The position numbers were made by a program, and so were the translations under genes. DNA of 64,000 bases from Fictibacillus solisalsi (lineage in GTDB: Bacteria > Bacillota > Bacilli > Bacillales > Fictibacillaceae): contig NZ_FNHW01000001.1 in NCBI RefSeq assembly GCF_900103485.1, positions 1,923,306 to 1,987,305 on the forward strand, in the 5' to 3' direction. Under the pieces are notes generated by a model that was given only the letters and a program-made list of their open reading frames with translations, had not been told where the DNA came from and searched no databases. Shown piece by piece: positions 36,566-45,118 of the stretch. How positions within the stretch are numbered: the stretch's first letter is position 1; each line of letters opens with the position of its first letter.

Positions 36566-37022
36566 TATCCGACCTCTTGCAAAAGCTGCCCTGAAGTCAG
36601 GCGATAAACCATTTGGTTCGGTACTTGTTTCCTCCAGAGGAGTCATTCTTGAGGAGGAACACAACCATGTCGCCACCGGTGATCATGCTCGGCATCCCGA
36701 TTTCGCTCTGGCACGCCGGGCTGCAGAGAATACACTTCTGCATTGCCTAATGTGCGCTGCAGCGCACGGATGGGTCGGCCTTGGTCGAATTGTCTTTGCA
36801 AGTTCCTCAGCGCAATTGACTCAATGGCTGAGCAAAGTGGATATAGCCAGACCACTTGTGCGTAATCTGCCCATCCAGGATGTTATCCGCGATCCAGTGG
36901 TTGACGGACCAGTTGCAGAACTGGCCGATGAGGTCCGGGAACTTCACCGGCAGTTTTATACAATGAAAGAAAAACATAGCGATGGATCACTTCAGCAGTC
37001 AACTTTGACAAAAATATTGTAA
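36560..37022 (+). pseudogene. nucleoside deaminase relic
   Basis: The frame carries the C-terminal blocks of a CDA-fold deaminase: GDKPFGSVLVSSRG, HARHPDFALARRAAEN, MCAAAHGWVGLGRIVFASSS and ELADEVRELHRQFYTMKE. Two losses stand out. The front is missing, and the frame runs directly out of the yhjQ terminator without start or ribosome binding site. Between AAEN and MCAAAH about 15 residues, including the TSGE-PC.M zinc block, are reduced to TLLHCL. I read it as a truncated, internally deleted gene that cannot bind its zinc. It still ends in a strong terminator. Confidence 0.65.
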
Positions 37023-37025
37023 AAA

Positions 37026-37053
37026 AAGGAAGGCTGTAACAGCCTTCCTTTTG
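37026..37053. terminator. bidirectional terminator between deaminase relic and corA
   Basis: AAGGAAGGCTG-TAA-CAGCCTTCCTT (37026-37050), A-rich before and TTGG after. Confidence 0.85.
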
Positions 37054-37082
37054 GTAAAACCCCTTATAATCCTAACAACAAT

Positions 37083-38054
37083 TTAAAGAAGTTGGTTCTT
37101 TTTAAAGTACTTCCACATTCCCCAGGTTAGGATGATTAACAATAAGAAAATAATGACTGTTGCTAACGGAGAATGCTGATATGGCAACGGAACGTTCATT
37201 CCAAAAAAACCGGTGACAAATGTTAACGGAAGCATGATCGTGGAGATGAGCGTCAGAACGTTTAATTTTTCTGAGGATTTTGCGTTAATGATTGAATAGT
37301 ACGTATCCAATGCACTATTTACTAGATCTCTAAAGGTTTCTGTTGAATCTACGATCCGTTCCAAGTGGTCAATGAGGTCTGTGTAAAACGGCCGATTATC
37401 TTCTCGAATATCAAACTTCCAATTCCCGTCTACCGTTAGGAAAATCCTGCGTTGCGGAAGGATGACGCGGCGAATAAGGATGATCGTTCGTTTTAATGCT
37501 AAAAACTCTTCCGTCACACCTCTTACACCCTCGTCATAAATCTCATCTTCAAGTTCATCGATACGAATCCCTATACGGTCCAGAATAGGAAAGTATTCAT
37601 CAGTAATTCCATCAATTAATGCATAGAGAAGAAGGTCTGCACCATTTTTCATGTATTTAGTATGTCTAGAACAGATGGCATCCATTTGACCGAGCCACTT
37701 CAATTTATGCTTATGGATGGTGACGACATAATTGGGGCCGACGAACACATTCAGCTCAAGTGTGGTAATTTCATTATCGCTTTCTTCGTTGTAACGCAGG
37801 GCATGAAAGACAAAGAACTTATAGTCTTCATAGTCATCCATTTTTGCCCGGGGACTGTCATGTAAACAGTCTTCAACCGCTAAGGGGTGGAAATCAAATA
37901 GTTTTGCGATTTCATACAGTTCACGGTTATGTAAGTCATAAATATCAATCCATAACAAGTTCTCTGGATTCTTTAGATGCTGCTGGACATCCTTTAACGG
38001 AATATTCACTTTCATTTCTTGGTTCTCTTGTTGATACAAATAGGTTTTTATCAT
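37083..38054 (-). CDS. corA: CorA-family magnesium/cobalt transporter
   Basis: 323 residues. Large N-terminal cytoplasmic domain (about 1-260), then two membrane helices and the selectivity motif GFFGMNVPLP (Gly285-Met286-Asn287). The C-terminus is basic. CorA pentamers import Mg2+ and gate on cytoplasmic Mg2+. A magnesium-sensing M-box riboswitch and a terminator precede the gene, with a 31-codon ORF in between, so expression should rise when Mg2+ is scarce. Confidence 0.93.
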   Translation of the reverse strand: MIKTYLYQQENQEMKVNIPLKDVQQHLKNPENLLWIDIYDLHNRELYEIAKLFDFHPLAVEDCLHDSPRAKMDDYEDYKFFVFHALRYNEESDNEITTLELNVFVGPNYVVTIHKHKLKWLGQMDAICSRHTKYMKNGADLLLYALIDGITDEYFPILDRIGIRIDELEDEIYDEGVRGVTEEFLALKRTIILIRRVILPQRRIFLTVDGNWKFDIREDNRPFYTDLIDHLERIVDSTETFRDLVNSALDTYYSIINAKSSEKLNVLTLISTIMLPLTFVTGFFGMNVPLPYQHSPLATVIIFLLLIILTWGMWKYFKKNQLL

Positions 38055-38102
38055 AAAAGTTCACCTCTTCTTTTAAGAGGCAGTAAAGGCTGCGAACAAA
38101 TC

Positions 38103-38198
38103 TTATCTTATCGGACAAGAGGAACATGAGCACTTTGTTGCCTCTTTCGTTGTGTTGTTTATCCTGATGATTTTCGAATGGGGGTCATCTGTACCCAT
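38103..38198 (-). CDS. 31-residue Cys-rich ORF between M-box and corA
   Basis: ATG at 38198 follows AGGAGGTGAGGAATT, a near-ideal ribosome binding site directly after the riboswitch terminator. The peptide MGTDDPHSKIIRINNTTKEA ends TKCSCSSCPIR. The stop lies 48 bases before the corA start. Its position after the switch means it would be made only when the terminator is bypassed. It could be a leader peptide or a small metal-binding protein; nothing is known. Confidence 0.5.
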   Translation of the reverse strand: MGTDDPHSKIIRINNTTKEATKCSCSSCPIR

Positions 38199-38221
38199 AA
38201 TTCCTCACCTCCTGAGAAAAT

Positions 38222-38250
38222 AAAAAAGCTCTTTCACCACAGGAAAGAGC
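38222..38250 (-). terminator. expression-platform terminator of the M-box
   Basis: On the minus strand GCTCTTTC-CTGTGGT-GAAAGAGC followed by TTTTTT, about 35 bases after the aptamer. Confidence 0.88.
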
Positions 38251-38284
38251 CATAAAGCCACATTTAATAGAGCCATTATTCTTC

Positions 38285-38430
38285 CCGTGTTGAGTTTTAG
38301 CACTGTACAGCATAGGTCATACCAGCTACATTAAGAAAAACCTTAATCCGATTTTCCCTGTTGACCCATTGGCGTCTCTCGACATTTTTGGGCAGCAGCG
38401 TATCTCTATACAGGAGCCTCACCTAACAGA
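38285..38430 (-). ncRNA. M-box (ykoK leader) Mg2+ riboswitch
   Basis: The minus strand carries the strongly conserved M-box blocks in order: GTTAGGTGAGGCTCCTG, ATACGCTGCTGCCCAAAAAT, GTCGAGAGACGCCAATGGGT, CAACAGGG, then TATGCTGTACAGTGCTAAA. They match the B. subtilis mgtE leader closely. At high Mg2+ the aptamer folds and favours the terminator at 38222-38250. Here it controls the small ORF and corA rather than mgtE. Confidence 0.93.
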
Positions 38431-38542
38431 AGAGGTATTCAACTAATGCCACTATATGAAATATTTAAGCCTGTGTCAATGGGATCTTCTTTTATTCATT
38501 CAGTCGTCAACCTTTGAAAAAGAAAAACGGTCACATAATTAA

Positions 38543-39466
38543 CTAGAACAAAACATTTGAGAAATACACCACAGCAGTAACCGTAAGACTACTGAATAAT
38601 GTAGATAACAAAACAGTCTGTGCTGCATAGTCCGGATGGTTGCCATGCTCCAAAGCAAAAAGGGCACTGTTCCTTGATGTTGGAAAGGAGCTTGCAATGA
38701 ATAAGGCCTGCGCTGTTGTACCTTCTAGGTCCAATGAATAAATAATGCCCAAGGCAATCAATGGTGCCAATAGTAGTCTTCCTGTTAAGCTCAGAACGAG
38801 CGGCATTGATAATTGGTGGATTTTTAAATTGGCACTCTGAGCACCCAATGTAATCAATGCTACCGCAATAAATGCACCAGAAAGGTTATCGATGGGATTC
38901 CAAAGAAACAAAGGGATTTTAAAGGAAGTAATTTGACAAGCAAGACCAAGCAACACCGCGAAGAAAATAGGGTTCTTGAGGAATAATTTTATGGCCGTGG
39001 AACGTTTTGTTTTAACTGATGCCGAATTCATTAAACCATATGTATAGGTGAGAAAGTTTTGAAAAATCGTTACAATGACCTGAATAGAGGCGCCAAACGG
39101 ATTGTGCTGAAACACAAGCTGGCTCACTGGGAGTCCGAAATTGCCTGAATTGCTGAGCACTACACTGTTCTTAAAAGTGGCAGCAAGACTTTTGTCAAAG
39201 CGGGCCACTTTTGCCATGACGGAGCTTACTAAGATAAGGCACCCATTTTGCAGCAGCAGAAAACCGATGATGATCAGCAACGCCTTCCCCTTGACTTCGC
39301 TTTGATAAATATTCGCAAAACTCACAGCGGGCATAAGCAGATAATTATTGATCTTTGATAAGGTGTTCAAGTCGAAATGAAACTTGCGGTGAAGCAGCAC
39401 CCCCACCCCAATTAAGATAAAAACCGGAGTAATCACATTAACGACAATCATGAAAAATATTTCCAT
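38543..39466 (-). CDS. AEC (auxin efflux carrier) family transporter
   Basis: 307 residues with about ten membrane helices in two halves. Typical family pieces are VITPVFILIGVGVLLHRKF, NYLLMPAVSF, NSVVLSNSGNFGLPVSQLVF and ASSFPTSRNSALFALEHGNH. Bacterial members export or import organic acids such as malate or malonate. GAGAGG precedes the ATG. A LysR gene lies upstream in the same direction with a small unknown gene between. Confidence 0.88.
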   Translation of the reverse strand: MEIFFMIVVNVITPVFILIGVGVLLHRKFHFDLNTLSKINNYLLMPAVSFANIYQSEVKGKALLIIIGFLLLQNGCLILVSSVMAKVARFDKSLAATFKNSVVLSNSGNFGLPVSQLVFQHNPFGASIQVIVTIFQNFLTYTYGLMNSASVKTKRSTAIKLFLKNPIFFAVLLGLACQITSFKIPLFLWNPIDNLSGAFIAVALITLGAQSANLKIHQLSMPLVLSLTGRLLLAPLIALGIIYSLDLEGTTAQALFIASSFPTSRNSALFALEHGNHPDYAAQTVLLSTLFSSLTVTAVVYFSNVLF

Positions 39467-39498
39467 ATGCTGTTCCTCTCTTTTTGCATTCCAAAAAA

Positions 39499-39813
39499 TT
39501 AATAGGGTTCAAGGATTTGGATAAACAATCGATAGGAGTTGAGGTATTTTACAGTGATGGCGATGTCATACTTCCCTTGACTTTCATCAAGGACACTTTT
39601 AATCCCCACAACAGGCAGGATAAAGTAATTCGCGGTTTGCGGCTCGCTGACCATGACGATATTTGAATTCACAACCTGAACAATCCCCTTCTTTACCGTA
39701 TGCATGAAGCCAAAGCCGGTGTTGCTCTCTCGTTCATACTGCAGGTTCACATCAAAATTTTTTCCTTCATGTTTCTTTAAGAGCAAAACAAGCTGCTTCA
39801 ATTTTTTCTCCAT
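39499..39813 (-). CDS. small hypothetical protein
   Basis: 104 residues from an ATG at 39813 with GAAGGGAG upstream; a longer in-frame reading overlaps the terminator of the LysR gene and is rejected. MEKKLKQLVLLLKKHEGKNF is followed by a strand-rich region VKKGIVQVVNSNIVMVSEPQ and a final YLNSYRLFIQILEPY. It looks like a small beta-barrel (Sm- or DUF2642-like) protein, but I am not sure of the family. Confidence 0.55.
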   Translation of the reverse strand: MEKKLKQLVLLLKKHEGKNFDVNLQYERESNTGFGFMHTVKKGIVQVVNSNIVMVSEPQTANYFILPVVGIKSVLDESQGKYDIAITVKYLNSYRLFIQILEPY

Positions 39814-39918
39814 ATCCCTGGCTCCCTTCTCTCTTTTCATCATAGAATGGCGGGGATGTTTATTAAAATATGAATATCGTATCGAGAACCATACAAAAAA
39901 GGAATGATAGCCATAAAA

Positions 39919-39948
39919 AAAACCACAGGTTCTGTACCTGTGGTTTTT
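39919..39948 (-). terminator. terminator of the LysR gene
   Basis: AAAACCACAGGT-TCTGT-ACCTGTGGTTTT (12-bp stem). On the minus strand more Ts follow. It overlaps the last codons and stop of the LysR gene. Confidence 0.88.
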
Positions 39949-40819
39949 AAAGATCTTGCAAGAAATCAAGGGTTTGAACGAAACGGACAAATTCTGAAAT
40001 CAGATTCATCTCCATCGATTTTTCATGATATAACATCCATGTTTTCCGAACAATTGGTTGATTGTCTTCATCCAGGAGCTTGATCTTATGAAGCTCTTGG
40101 TGTTGATCTACAAGGACACTTGGAAGAATACCATAACCTAATCCGTTGATGACCATCTCCTTGCATGTCTCCCCCTTGTCCACTTCCATACCGATGGTTC
40201 CGGGGCCAGAAAAATTCCTGCTCCACCAATTGTCAATGATTGCCTTCAACGCTGGATCTGTTCCATAATCGATTCTTGGAGATGCAGGCAAATCAACAAG
40301 CTTGATTTCGTCCCTGGAGGTTATGCAAAGATTTTCTTCAAAGAGCAGACACTTTGCATCAGACCATTGATAATCCCCCCGTACAATACCAATATGGACT
40401 TCGTGATTATAAACAAGATTAAATACATCCCGACTCCAGCCGGTCCTTACCTTAAAATCCACGAGAGGAAATTTCTTTCGAAAAAGCTTCAGCAATTTTG
40501 GAAGCTTGTGCAAGGTAAAATAATTCGAAACAGCCAATCTCAGAGTACCCGTTACTTCTTCACTCATGTTCAAGACCGTTTCTCTGATCGTTTGAAGATT
40601 GAGGAGCATCTCATCCGCACATTTGGCGAGGTACTCCCCCTGTGGCGTAAATTGCACTCCCCGTTTTCCTCGTTCAATGATCACCGTATTGAATTCTTTC
40701 TCAATATGCTGGATCCTTTTCGTGAGAGAAGGCTGGGAAATGTACAATTGGTATGCTGCCTTCGTTATATTCTTCTTTTCGTATAGGGCCTTCAATATAA
40801 GCCAATCCCGTTCATCCAT
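39947..40819 (-). CDS. LysR-family transcriptional regulator
   Basis: 290 residues from the ATG at 40819 (GGAGG eight bases upstream). N-terminal winged helix: LYEKKNITKAAYQLYISQPS, LTKRIQHIEKEFNTVIIERG. The effector domain (about 90-290) is of the usual periplasmic-binding fold. CysL/YwbI-like regulators have this layout. It precedes the unknown small gene and the AEC transporter on the same strand but has its own terminator, so it may regulate the transporter in trans. Confidence 0.88.
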   Translation of the reverse strand: MDERDWLILKALYEKKNITKAAYQLYISQPSLTKRIQHIEKEFNTVIIERGKRGVQFTPQGEYLAKCADEMLLNLQTIRETVLNMSEEVTGTLRLAVSNYFTLHKLPKLLKLFRKKFPLVDFKVRTGWSRDVFNLVYNHEVHIGIVRGDYQWSDAKCLLFEENLCITSRDEIKLVDLPASPRIDYGTDPALKAIIDNWWSRNFSGPGTIGMEVDKGETCKEMVINGLGYGILPSVLVDQHQELHKIKLLDEDNQPIVRKTWMLYHEKSMEMNLISEFVRFVQTLDFLQDL

Positions 40820-40990
40820 CGTGATTTCCTCCAAACAGCCATTTCAGATACATATAAAAATGTACCATATATCGTTACAGATGTAGGATTTGTTTGGTTA
40901 AAGCAACCTTAATGAACAAGGAAGAGAAGAAACGTGATTACAGAATAAGCATAAAGACTTCCTATGCTTTCATTTCTTTATATGCTCAAG

Positions 40991-41791
40991 TTACTTTGCA
41001 GAATTCAATTCAATGCTTTGTTTTTTAGAGCGAAGACTAATAAAGGCAAAAGTCGCCAGCAGGAATACAAATAAAATCACCCCTACAATTTCAAAATCCA
41101 GTTCTGCCCAAGGGTTAAAGAACGTGAATGCTAGATAAAAAGAAACACCATAAGCAAGAACTACAATCACCCATCCCATTATTCTTGAAGCAGATTGTCC
41201 AAACTTACTCGACTCATTAACCATTTTATAAACAATAAGTGAATCGATGGTATCCGTAATCATCATTCCGGCCATAAAAACCAAACCTAAAATTAACGGA
41301 GTATATTTACCCGAATTGCTTGCTGCCATAGACCAGACCGCCGTTTGGCTAACGGTTTCAGCGGCTAAAGCAAATAAGGCACCAATCAAAATGATAAGAA
41401 ACGGATTTGATGTTCTTCTTATCATTTTGGGAAGAAACTTCCCTTTTAAGCCGCTTACCTGGAATTCTTCATGTTTCCGTCTTGTTCGAATCAGATTGTA
41501 CGTATTCAAAGTGCCAATTAGAAAAAGTGAGATAATGGAAACCCAAGCGGCAAAGTTATCAAAATAGGCGGGAAAAGAAAAGTTCTCCATTACTATGCCT
41601 AGCATACCCGCTGTAAAAGCGACGATTCCTCCATGTCCGAAAGAAAACAGTGTACCAACCCAACGGGCATAAGGAGTCCCTAACCTCCAATGGTAACGGG
41701 TCTGGCCGTCTATAAACGCCAGATGATCGGCATCAAGGCCGTGACGTAAACCTAATACAAAAACGAGCAAGAATAACGAAATTTCCTCCAC
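40991..41791 (-). CDS. nickel/cobalt transporter (NiCoT-like)
   Basis: 266 residues, six to eight membrane helices. The N-terminal motif RHGLDADHLAFID carries His17 and Asp22-His23 (HxxxxDH), the metal signature of HoxN/NixA transporters. A second family element, GTLFSFGHGGIVA, follows. A cobalamin riboswitch lies upstream, so the physiological substrate is probably cobalt for vitamin B12. A terminator between the aptamer and the gene gives the switch. Confidence 0.88.
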   Translation of the reverse strand: MEEISLFLLVFVLGLRHGLDADHLAFIDGQTRYHWRLGTPYARWVGTLFSFGHGGIVAFTAGMLGIVMENFSFPAYFDNFAAWVSIISLFLIGTLNTYNLIRTRRKHEEFQVSGLKGKFLPKMIRRTSNPFLIILIGALFALAAETVSQTAVWSMAASNSGKYTPLILGLVFMAGMMITDTIDSLIVYKMVNESSKFGQSASRIMGWVIVVLAYGVSFYLAFTFFNPWAELDFEIVGVILFVFLLATFAFISLRSKKQSIELNSAK

Positions 41792-41815
41792 TTATGAAGC
41801 CTCCTTTTTGATTAA

Positions 41816-41852
41816 AAAATAAAAAGCCTCAACCTAAAAAGGGTGAGGCTTA
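41816..41852 (-). terminator. terminator of the cobalamin riboswitch
   Basis: On the minus strand AAGCCTCACCC-TTTTT-AGGTTGAGGCTT followed by TTTATTTTTTAAT, 25 bp before the transporter start. Confidence 0.88.
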
Positions 41853-41943
41853 CAAGTATGTACACTAGGCGGCCAATTACATCAAAAAGAAAATAGGCCG
41901 GCTCCATACACCACTCCTTTCCTCGAAGGTTTTTGGGTGTGTA

Positions 41944-42107
41944 AACTAGGTAGGTCTCCTGGCTTTTGAGTCATCGTGCTCCATCGTCTTCCCCAAATTT
42001 GAGTGACATAATGATAGAGAACTCCTCAATTACAGTGGCGGGACCGCTCGGGATTTTCACCCGATTCCCTGTTACCCCTTATAAAAAAACAAGGGCACCT
42101 AGATTAC
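41944..42107 (-). ncRNA. cobalamin (B12) riboswitch
   Basis: On the minus strand the aptamer shows the conserved blocks GGGAATCGGGTGAAAATCCC, GAGCGGTCCCGCCACTGTAA and, at the 3' end, the B12 box AAAGCCAGGAGACCTACC. The 5' segment TCTAGGTGCCC pairs with ACCTAG near the 3' end to close P1. B12 binding should switch off the downstream nickel/cobalt transporter. Confidence 0.93.
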
Positions 42108-42240
42108 TTTTTATTTTTTTACTTCTTTCATTATACAAAACAAGGATTCTTTAAAAAAGGATTATTTTCATTAGAAACTATAACATTCTTATTGGAGTCC
42201 AGTAAACGATCGCTGCATGAAAAAAATATTCATAAATATA
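42108..42240. other. short gap upstream of the riboswitch
   Basis: Presumed promoter region of the cobalamin riboswitch; no clear -35/-10 pair was assigned. Confidence 0.3.
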
Positions 42241-42524
42241 TTACCCCTTTACCCATGAAATGTACTTATTTATAGCATTGATCACATCACGTTGCTCATA
42301 CTGTTTATCTGCTATCTTTGAAACATTATCCATGAGTAATACGTCAAATGATGGATACGCTTTCTTACTTTGCAGTTTCACCAGCCTACATTGAGCAAAT
42401 ATCCCCAGTTGATATAGCACGTTTAGGATGTGTATATATGTTGAATTAACAGCCGGCAAGCTTATGCTCTCCAGCTGTGTTACTTTGGTACCACCAGAAA
42501 GGCCTGATACAAATTGCCATCTAC
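42241..42524 (-). pseudogene. possible remnant of an unidentified gene
   Basis: A minus-strand frame reads RWQFVSGLSGGTKVTQLES, AVNSTYIHILNVLYQLGIFA and ends INAINKYISWVKG with TAA at 42241. Two stops lie right before RWQF and no ATG or ribosome binding site is present. Another frame just upstream (about 42500-42590) reads MAQMRVWLGLNIDKFKVDGN to VVPK. Both look like pieces of real proteins, perhaps of one broken gene. Confidence 0.3.
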
Positions 42525-42677
42525 TTTAAATTTATCGATGTTTAATCCTAACCAAACCCTCATTTGAGCCATTGTTGTCGTTTCTTTTCAAGATGATGAA
42601 GTCCTTGTTGATAAAGAACGAAAAAAAACCGAGAAAAGAAATTGATGATTTAATGGGTGAAGTTTGGGAGGATAAGA

Positions 42678-42706
42678 AAAAGCAGCCAACTTGGGCTGCT
42701 TTTTCT
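42678..42706 (-). terminator. terminator of the two-component operon
   Basis: AAAAAGCAGCC / GGCTGCTTTTT, directly behind the kinase stop codon. Confidence 0.88.
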
Positions 42707-43781
42707 ACTGTATGGGTAAAATAACCATTACTGCAGTCCCATCATTGGGATCACTTTCCATCCATATACTTCCCCCATGAGCCTCAACCAATTGTTTGGC
42801 AATGGTTAGCCCTATGCCACTCCCTCCAAATCGGCGGTTTCTGGATTTTTCTGTCCGGTAGAATCGTTCAAATACCTTAGAAATGTCTTCTTTGGGTATT
42901 CCAATCCCGGTGTCTTTTATGGTGATAACGGCGTCCTGCTCTTTAATCTCTATTGTAATGTCGACTCTCCCTCCAGTAGGGGTGAATTTTAAGGCATTTG
43001 TTAACAGGTTAATCATGACTTGCATGATTCTTTTTTTATCAATAAGCAATTGTATCTGCATTTTTTCATGAAAGGACAAGGCTACCCCTTTTTGCAGATA
43101 AGACTCTCGTAGTGTAGTCATACTTTGTTGAAGAACTTCCCCCAAATTATCTCTTCGCTTTTCAAGTACAAAGTTAGGCGCTTCAAATGTCGTTAATTGT
43201 TCGAGATCATGCACCAGCAGAATCAGCCGGTCGATTTCTTCCCTGAATGAATGCAGCCGCTCAGGAGAAGCCTCAAAGATTCCATCTTCAATGGCTTCCA
43301 TATGACTCTTCAGCGTGGCAAGAGGCGTACGTAATTCATGAGCGATATCACTGGTCATATTTTCTCTTGCAATCTCCTGTTTTTGCAGCTGTGCTGCTAA
43401 TTGGTTTAATGATTGCCCTAACTCCTGCAGTTCATCATTTCCCTGCACCTTCACTCTAACATCGAGGTCACCCTTAGTCATTTTCTCTGCGGCCCATTTC
43501 ATTTGCACAAGGGGTTTAGATAGTTTTCTGGCTACGAAATAGCTAATCACACAAACCAGAATGAATACCCCAAGCAACGTCCAAAGTATCGAACCGATGA
43601 CCGCTCTCTCAAAATGAATGGCCAGTGGCTTAATCACCCGAAATTCAGGAGCATCCAATTTAAACATTGTAAAGTGATAATGAATTTCCAACAAAATGAC
43701 CAGGCTTGCTACCATCAAAATGACAGTCGCTGCCAGTATAAAGATAAGGGTCAGCCTGGCATGCAATCCTTTAATTTTCAT
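42705..43781 (-). CDS. membrane sensor histidine kinase
   Basis: 358 residues from the ATG at 43781. Two membrane helices (about 8-33 and 60-85) flank a short extracytoplasmic loop. HAMP follows (ARKLSKPLVQMKWAAEKMTK), then HisKA with SDIAHELRTPL (His148) and a full HATPase with NLLTNALKF, DTGIGIPKE and GGSGIGLTIAKQL. The gene overlaps the response regulator by 11 bp. It is of the BaeS/YkoH type. The partner lipoprotein gene ydhK upstream suggests sensing of metal or envelope stress. Confidence 0.88.
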   Translation of the reverse strand: MKIKGLHARLTLIFILAATVILMVASLVILLEIHYHFTMFKLDAPEFRVIKPLAIHFERAVIGSILWTLLGVFILVCVISYFVARKLSKPLVQMKWAAEKMTKGDLDVRVKVQGNDELQELGQSLNQLAAQLQKQEIARENMTSDIAHELRTPLATLKSHMEAIEDGIFEASPERLHSFREEIDRLILLVHDLEQLTTFEAPNFVLEKRRDNLGEVLQQSMTTLRESYLQKGVALSFHEKMQIQLLIDKKRIMQVMINLLTNALKFTPTGGRVDITIEIKEQDAVITIKDTGIGIPKEDISKVFERFYRTEKSRNRRFGGSGIGLTIAKQLVEAHGGSIWMESDPNDGTAVMVILPIQ

Positions 43782-44469
43782 TGCGGTTTCCTTCAAACTT
43801 ATACCCCATTCCAAAAACGGTCTGTATGTACCGGGGCTCTTTAGGATTGTTCTCTATTTTTTGGCGAAGGTTTTTGATATGTTGGTCAATAGTGCGGGTT
43901 TCCCCTTCATAATCATAACCGAGCACTTTTTCCACAAGCTCGTCTCTAGTAAATGTGCGTTTAGGATGCCGTGCAAAAAAGAGCAACGCTTTGTATTCAA
44001 TTGGGGTAAGACTGATAGAATTGCCCTTTGAAAATACTTCTTTTGACTTTGCATTTACTATTAGCTCACCTTGATTATAAGAAATCTGCTCCGCCAGCAG
44101 ATCGTTATCATTGGAACGTCTCAAAATCGTTTTCACCCGCATTACAAGTTCCCTCGGACTGAATGGTTTAACCATGTAATCATCAGCTCCAAGCGACAGA
44201 CCTTTTATCCGTTCAGTTTCCTTTGCTTTTGCCGTTAGCATAAGGATCGGGAGTGAAGTTTCTTGCCGAATGCTCTGGCAAATATCCTCGCCGCTGTAAT
44301 CCGGAAGCATTAAATCCAAAATGACAAAATCAATGTGGCGTTTTCTTATATACTGCAGGGCTTCTTGTCCAGTGGACGTTTCAATCGTTCGATAACCCTC
44401 GTTTCTTAAATACGAGGAGACCACTTCAAGTATTTTCTCTTCATCATCTACAATCAGGACCGTCTTCAT
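43771..44469 (-). CDS. OmpR-family response regulator
   Basis: 232 residues. Receiver domain with Asp8-Asp9, phosphoacceptor Asp52 (FVILDLMLPDYSG) and the conserved Lys in DDYMVKPFSPRE. C-terminal winged helix with LTPIEYKALLFFARHPKRTF and a final YIQTVFGMGYKFE. Works with the overlapping kinase gene. Third from the promoter if ydhK is co-transcribed, with a possible attenuating hairpin (44509-44541) before it. Confidence 0.92.
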   Translation of the reverse strand: MKTVLIVDDEEKILEVVSSYLRNEGYRTIETSTGQEALQYIRKRHIDFVILDLMLPDYSGEDICQSIRQETSLPILMLTAKAKETERIKGLSLGADDYMVKPFSPRELVMRVKTILRRSNDNDLLAEQISYNQGELIVNAKSKEVFSKGNSISLTPIEYKALLFFARHPKRTFTRDELVEKVLGYDYEGETRTIDQHIKNLRQKIENNPKEPRYIQTVFGMGYKFEGNRNEN

Positions 44470-44508
44470 CTATTTTCTCTCCCTTTCTTCTTCCTCAATT
44501 ATAGACAA

Positions 44509-44541
44509 AAAGAGAACCCTTTTGAAAACACATGGATTCTC
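44509..44541 (-). terminator. hairpin between ydhK and the response regulator gene
   Basis: On the minus strand AGAGAATCC / GGGTTCTCT with one mismatch, followed by TTTTTGTC. Could reduce read-through from ydhK to the two-component genes. Confidence 0.65.
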
Positions 44542-44551
44542 TCTGCTGTCC

Positions 44552-45118
44552 TTATTTAGCCTGCAGCTCGTTTTCTGTTACCCATTTATGATTTTCAACC
44601 CTTTTTCCACCTGTAGCAGGTGTGTAATCCACCATATAAACGGTTGTTTTTTCAAAGGATTCGATTATGGCAGAAGCATCTTTCATGCCTTTCATATGAT
44701 CCGCGTTCAGCTTTACCTTTTGTCCCGTTTTCAGCGTTTTATTTCCTGCATCCTGGATTTCCTCTTGGATAATCCATTTGTGATGTTTAACGGGGTTTCC
44801 CCCTGTTTTTGGGGTATAGGTTACCACATAAGCTGTTGTATCATAAGCTCCGGCTATTTTTGCTTTTGCCCCCTTCATCCCTTCCATATGATCCGCCTTA
44901 ATAACCGCCTGGCTGCCCACTTCATACTTTGGGTCCGTAGCTTTCTTCAGGTCCTTTGGCACCTTTCCGGAACCCGAATGATTCATTCCCTCATGTCGCA
45001 TACCTTCATCTTTTGATTCATGCCTTCCCGAATTATTATCGCCAGTGTCATTTGAACATGCTCCAAGAGTCAATGACATGGCAAGCAATGATACAAGCCA
45101 AATATTTTTACTTTTCAT
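44552..45118 (-). CDS. ydhK: YdhK-family (DUF1541) lipoprotein
   Basis: 188 residues with a lipobox (LTLGACSND). After a Asp/His/Met-rich linker (RHESKDEGMRHEGMNHSGSG) come two DUF1541 repeats, each with ADHMxGMKxA...TTxYxVxYTPxTGGxxVxxHKWxxxxE. Met and His abundance suggests metal binding outside the cell. Upstream of, and in the same direction as, a two-component system. Function is not known. Confidence 0.88.
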   Translation of the reverse strand: MKSKNIWLVSLLAMSLTLGACSNDTGDNNSGRHESKDEGMRHEGMNHSGSGKVPKDLKKATDPKYEVGSQAVIKADHMEGMKGAKAKIAGAYDTTAYVVTYTPKTGGNPVKHHKWIIQEEIQDAGNKTLKTGQKVKLNADHMKGMKDASAIIESFEKTTVYMVDYTPATGGKRVENHKWVTENELQAK

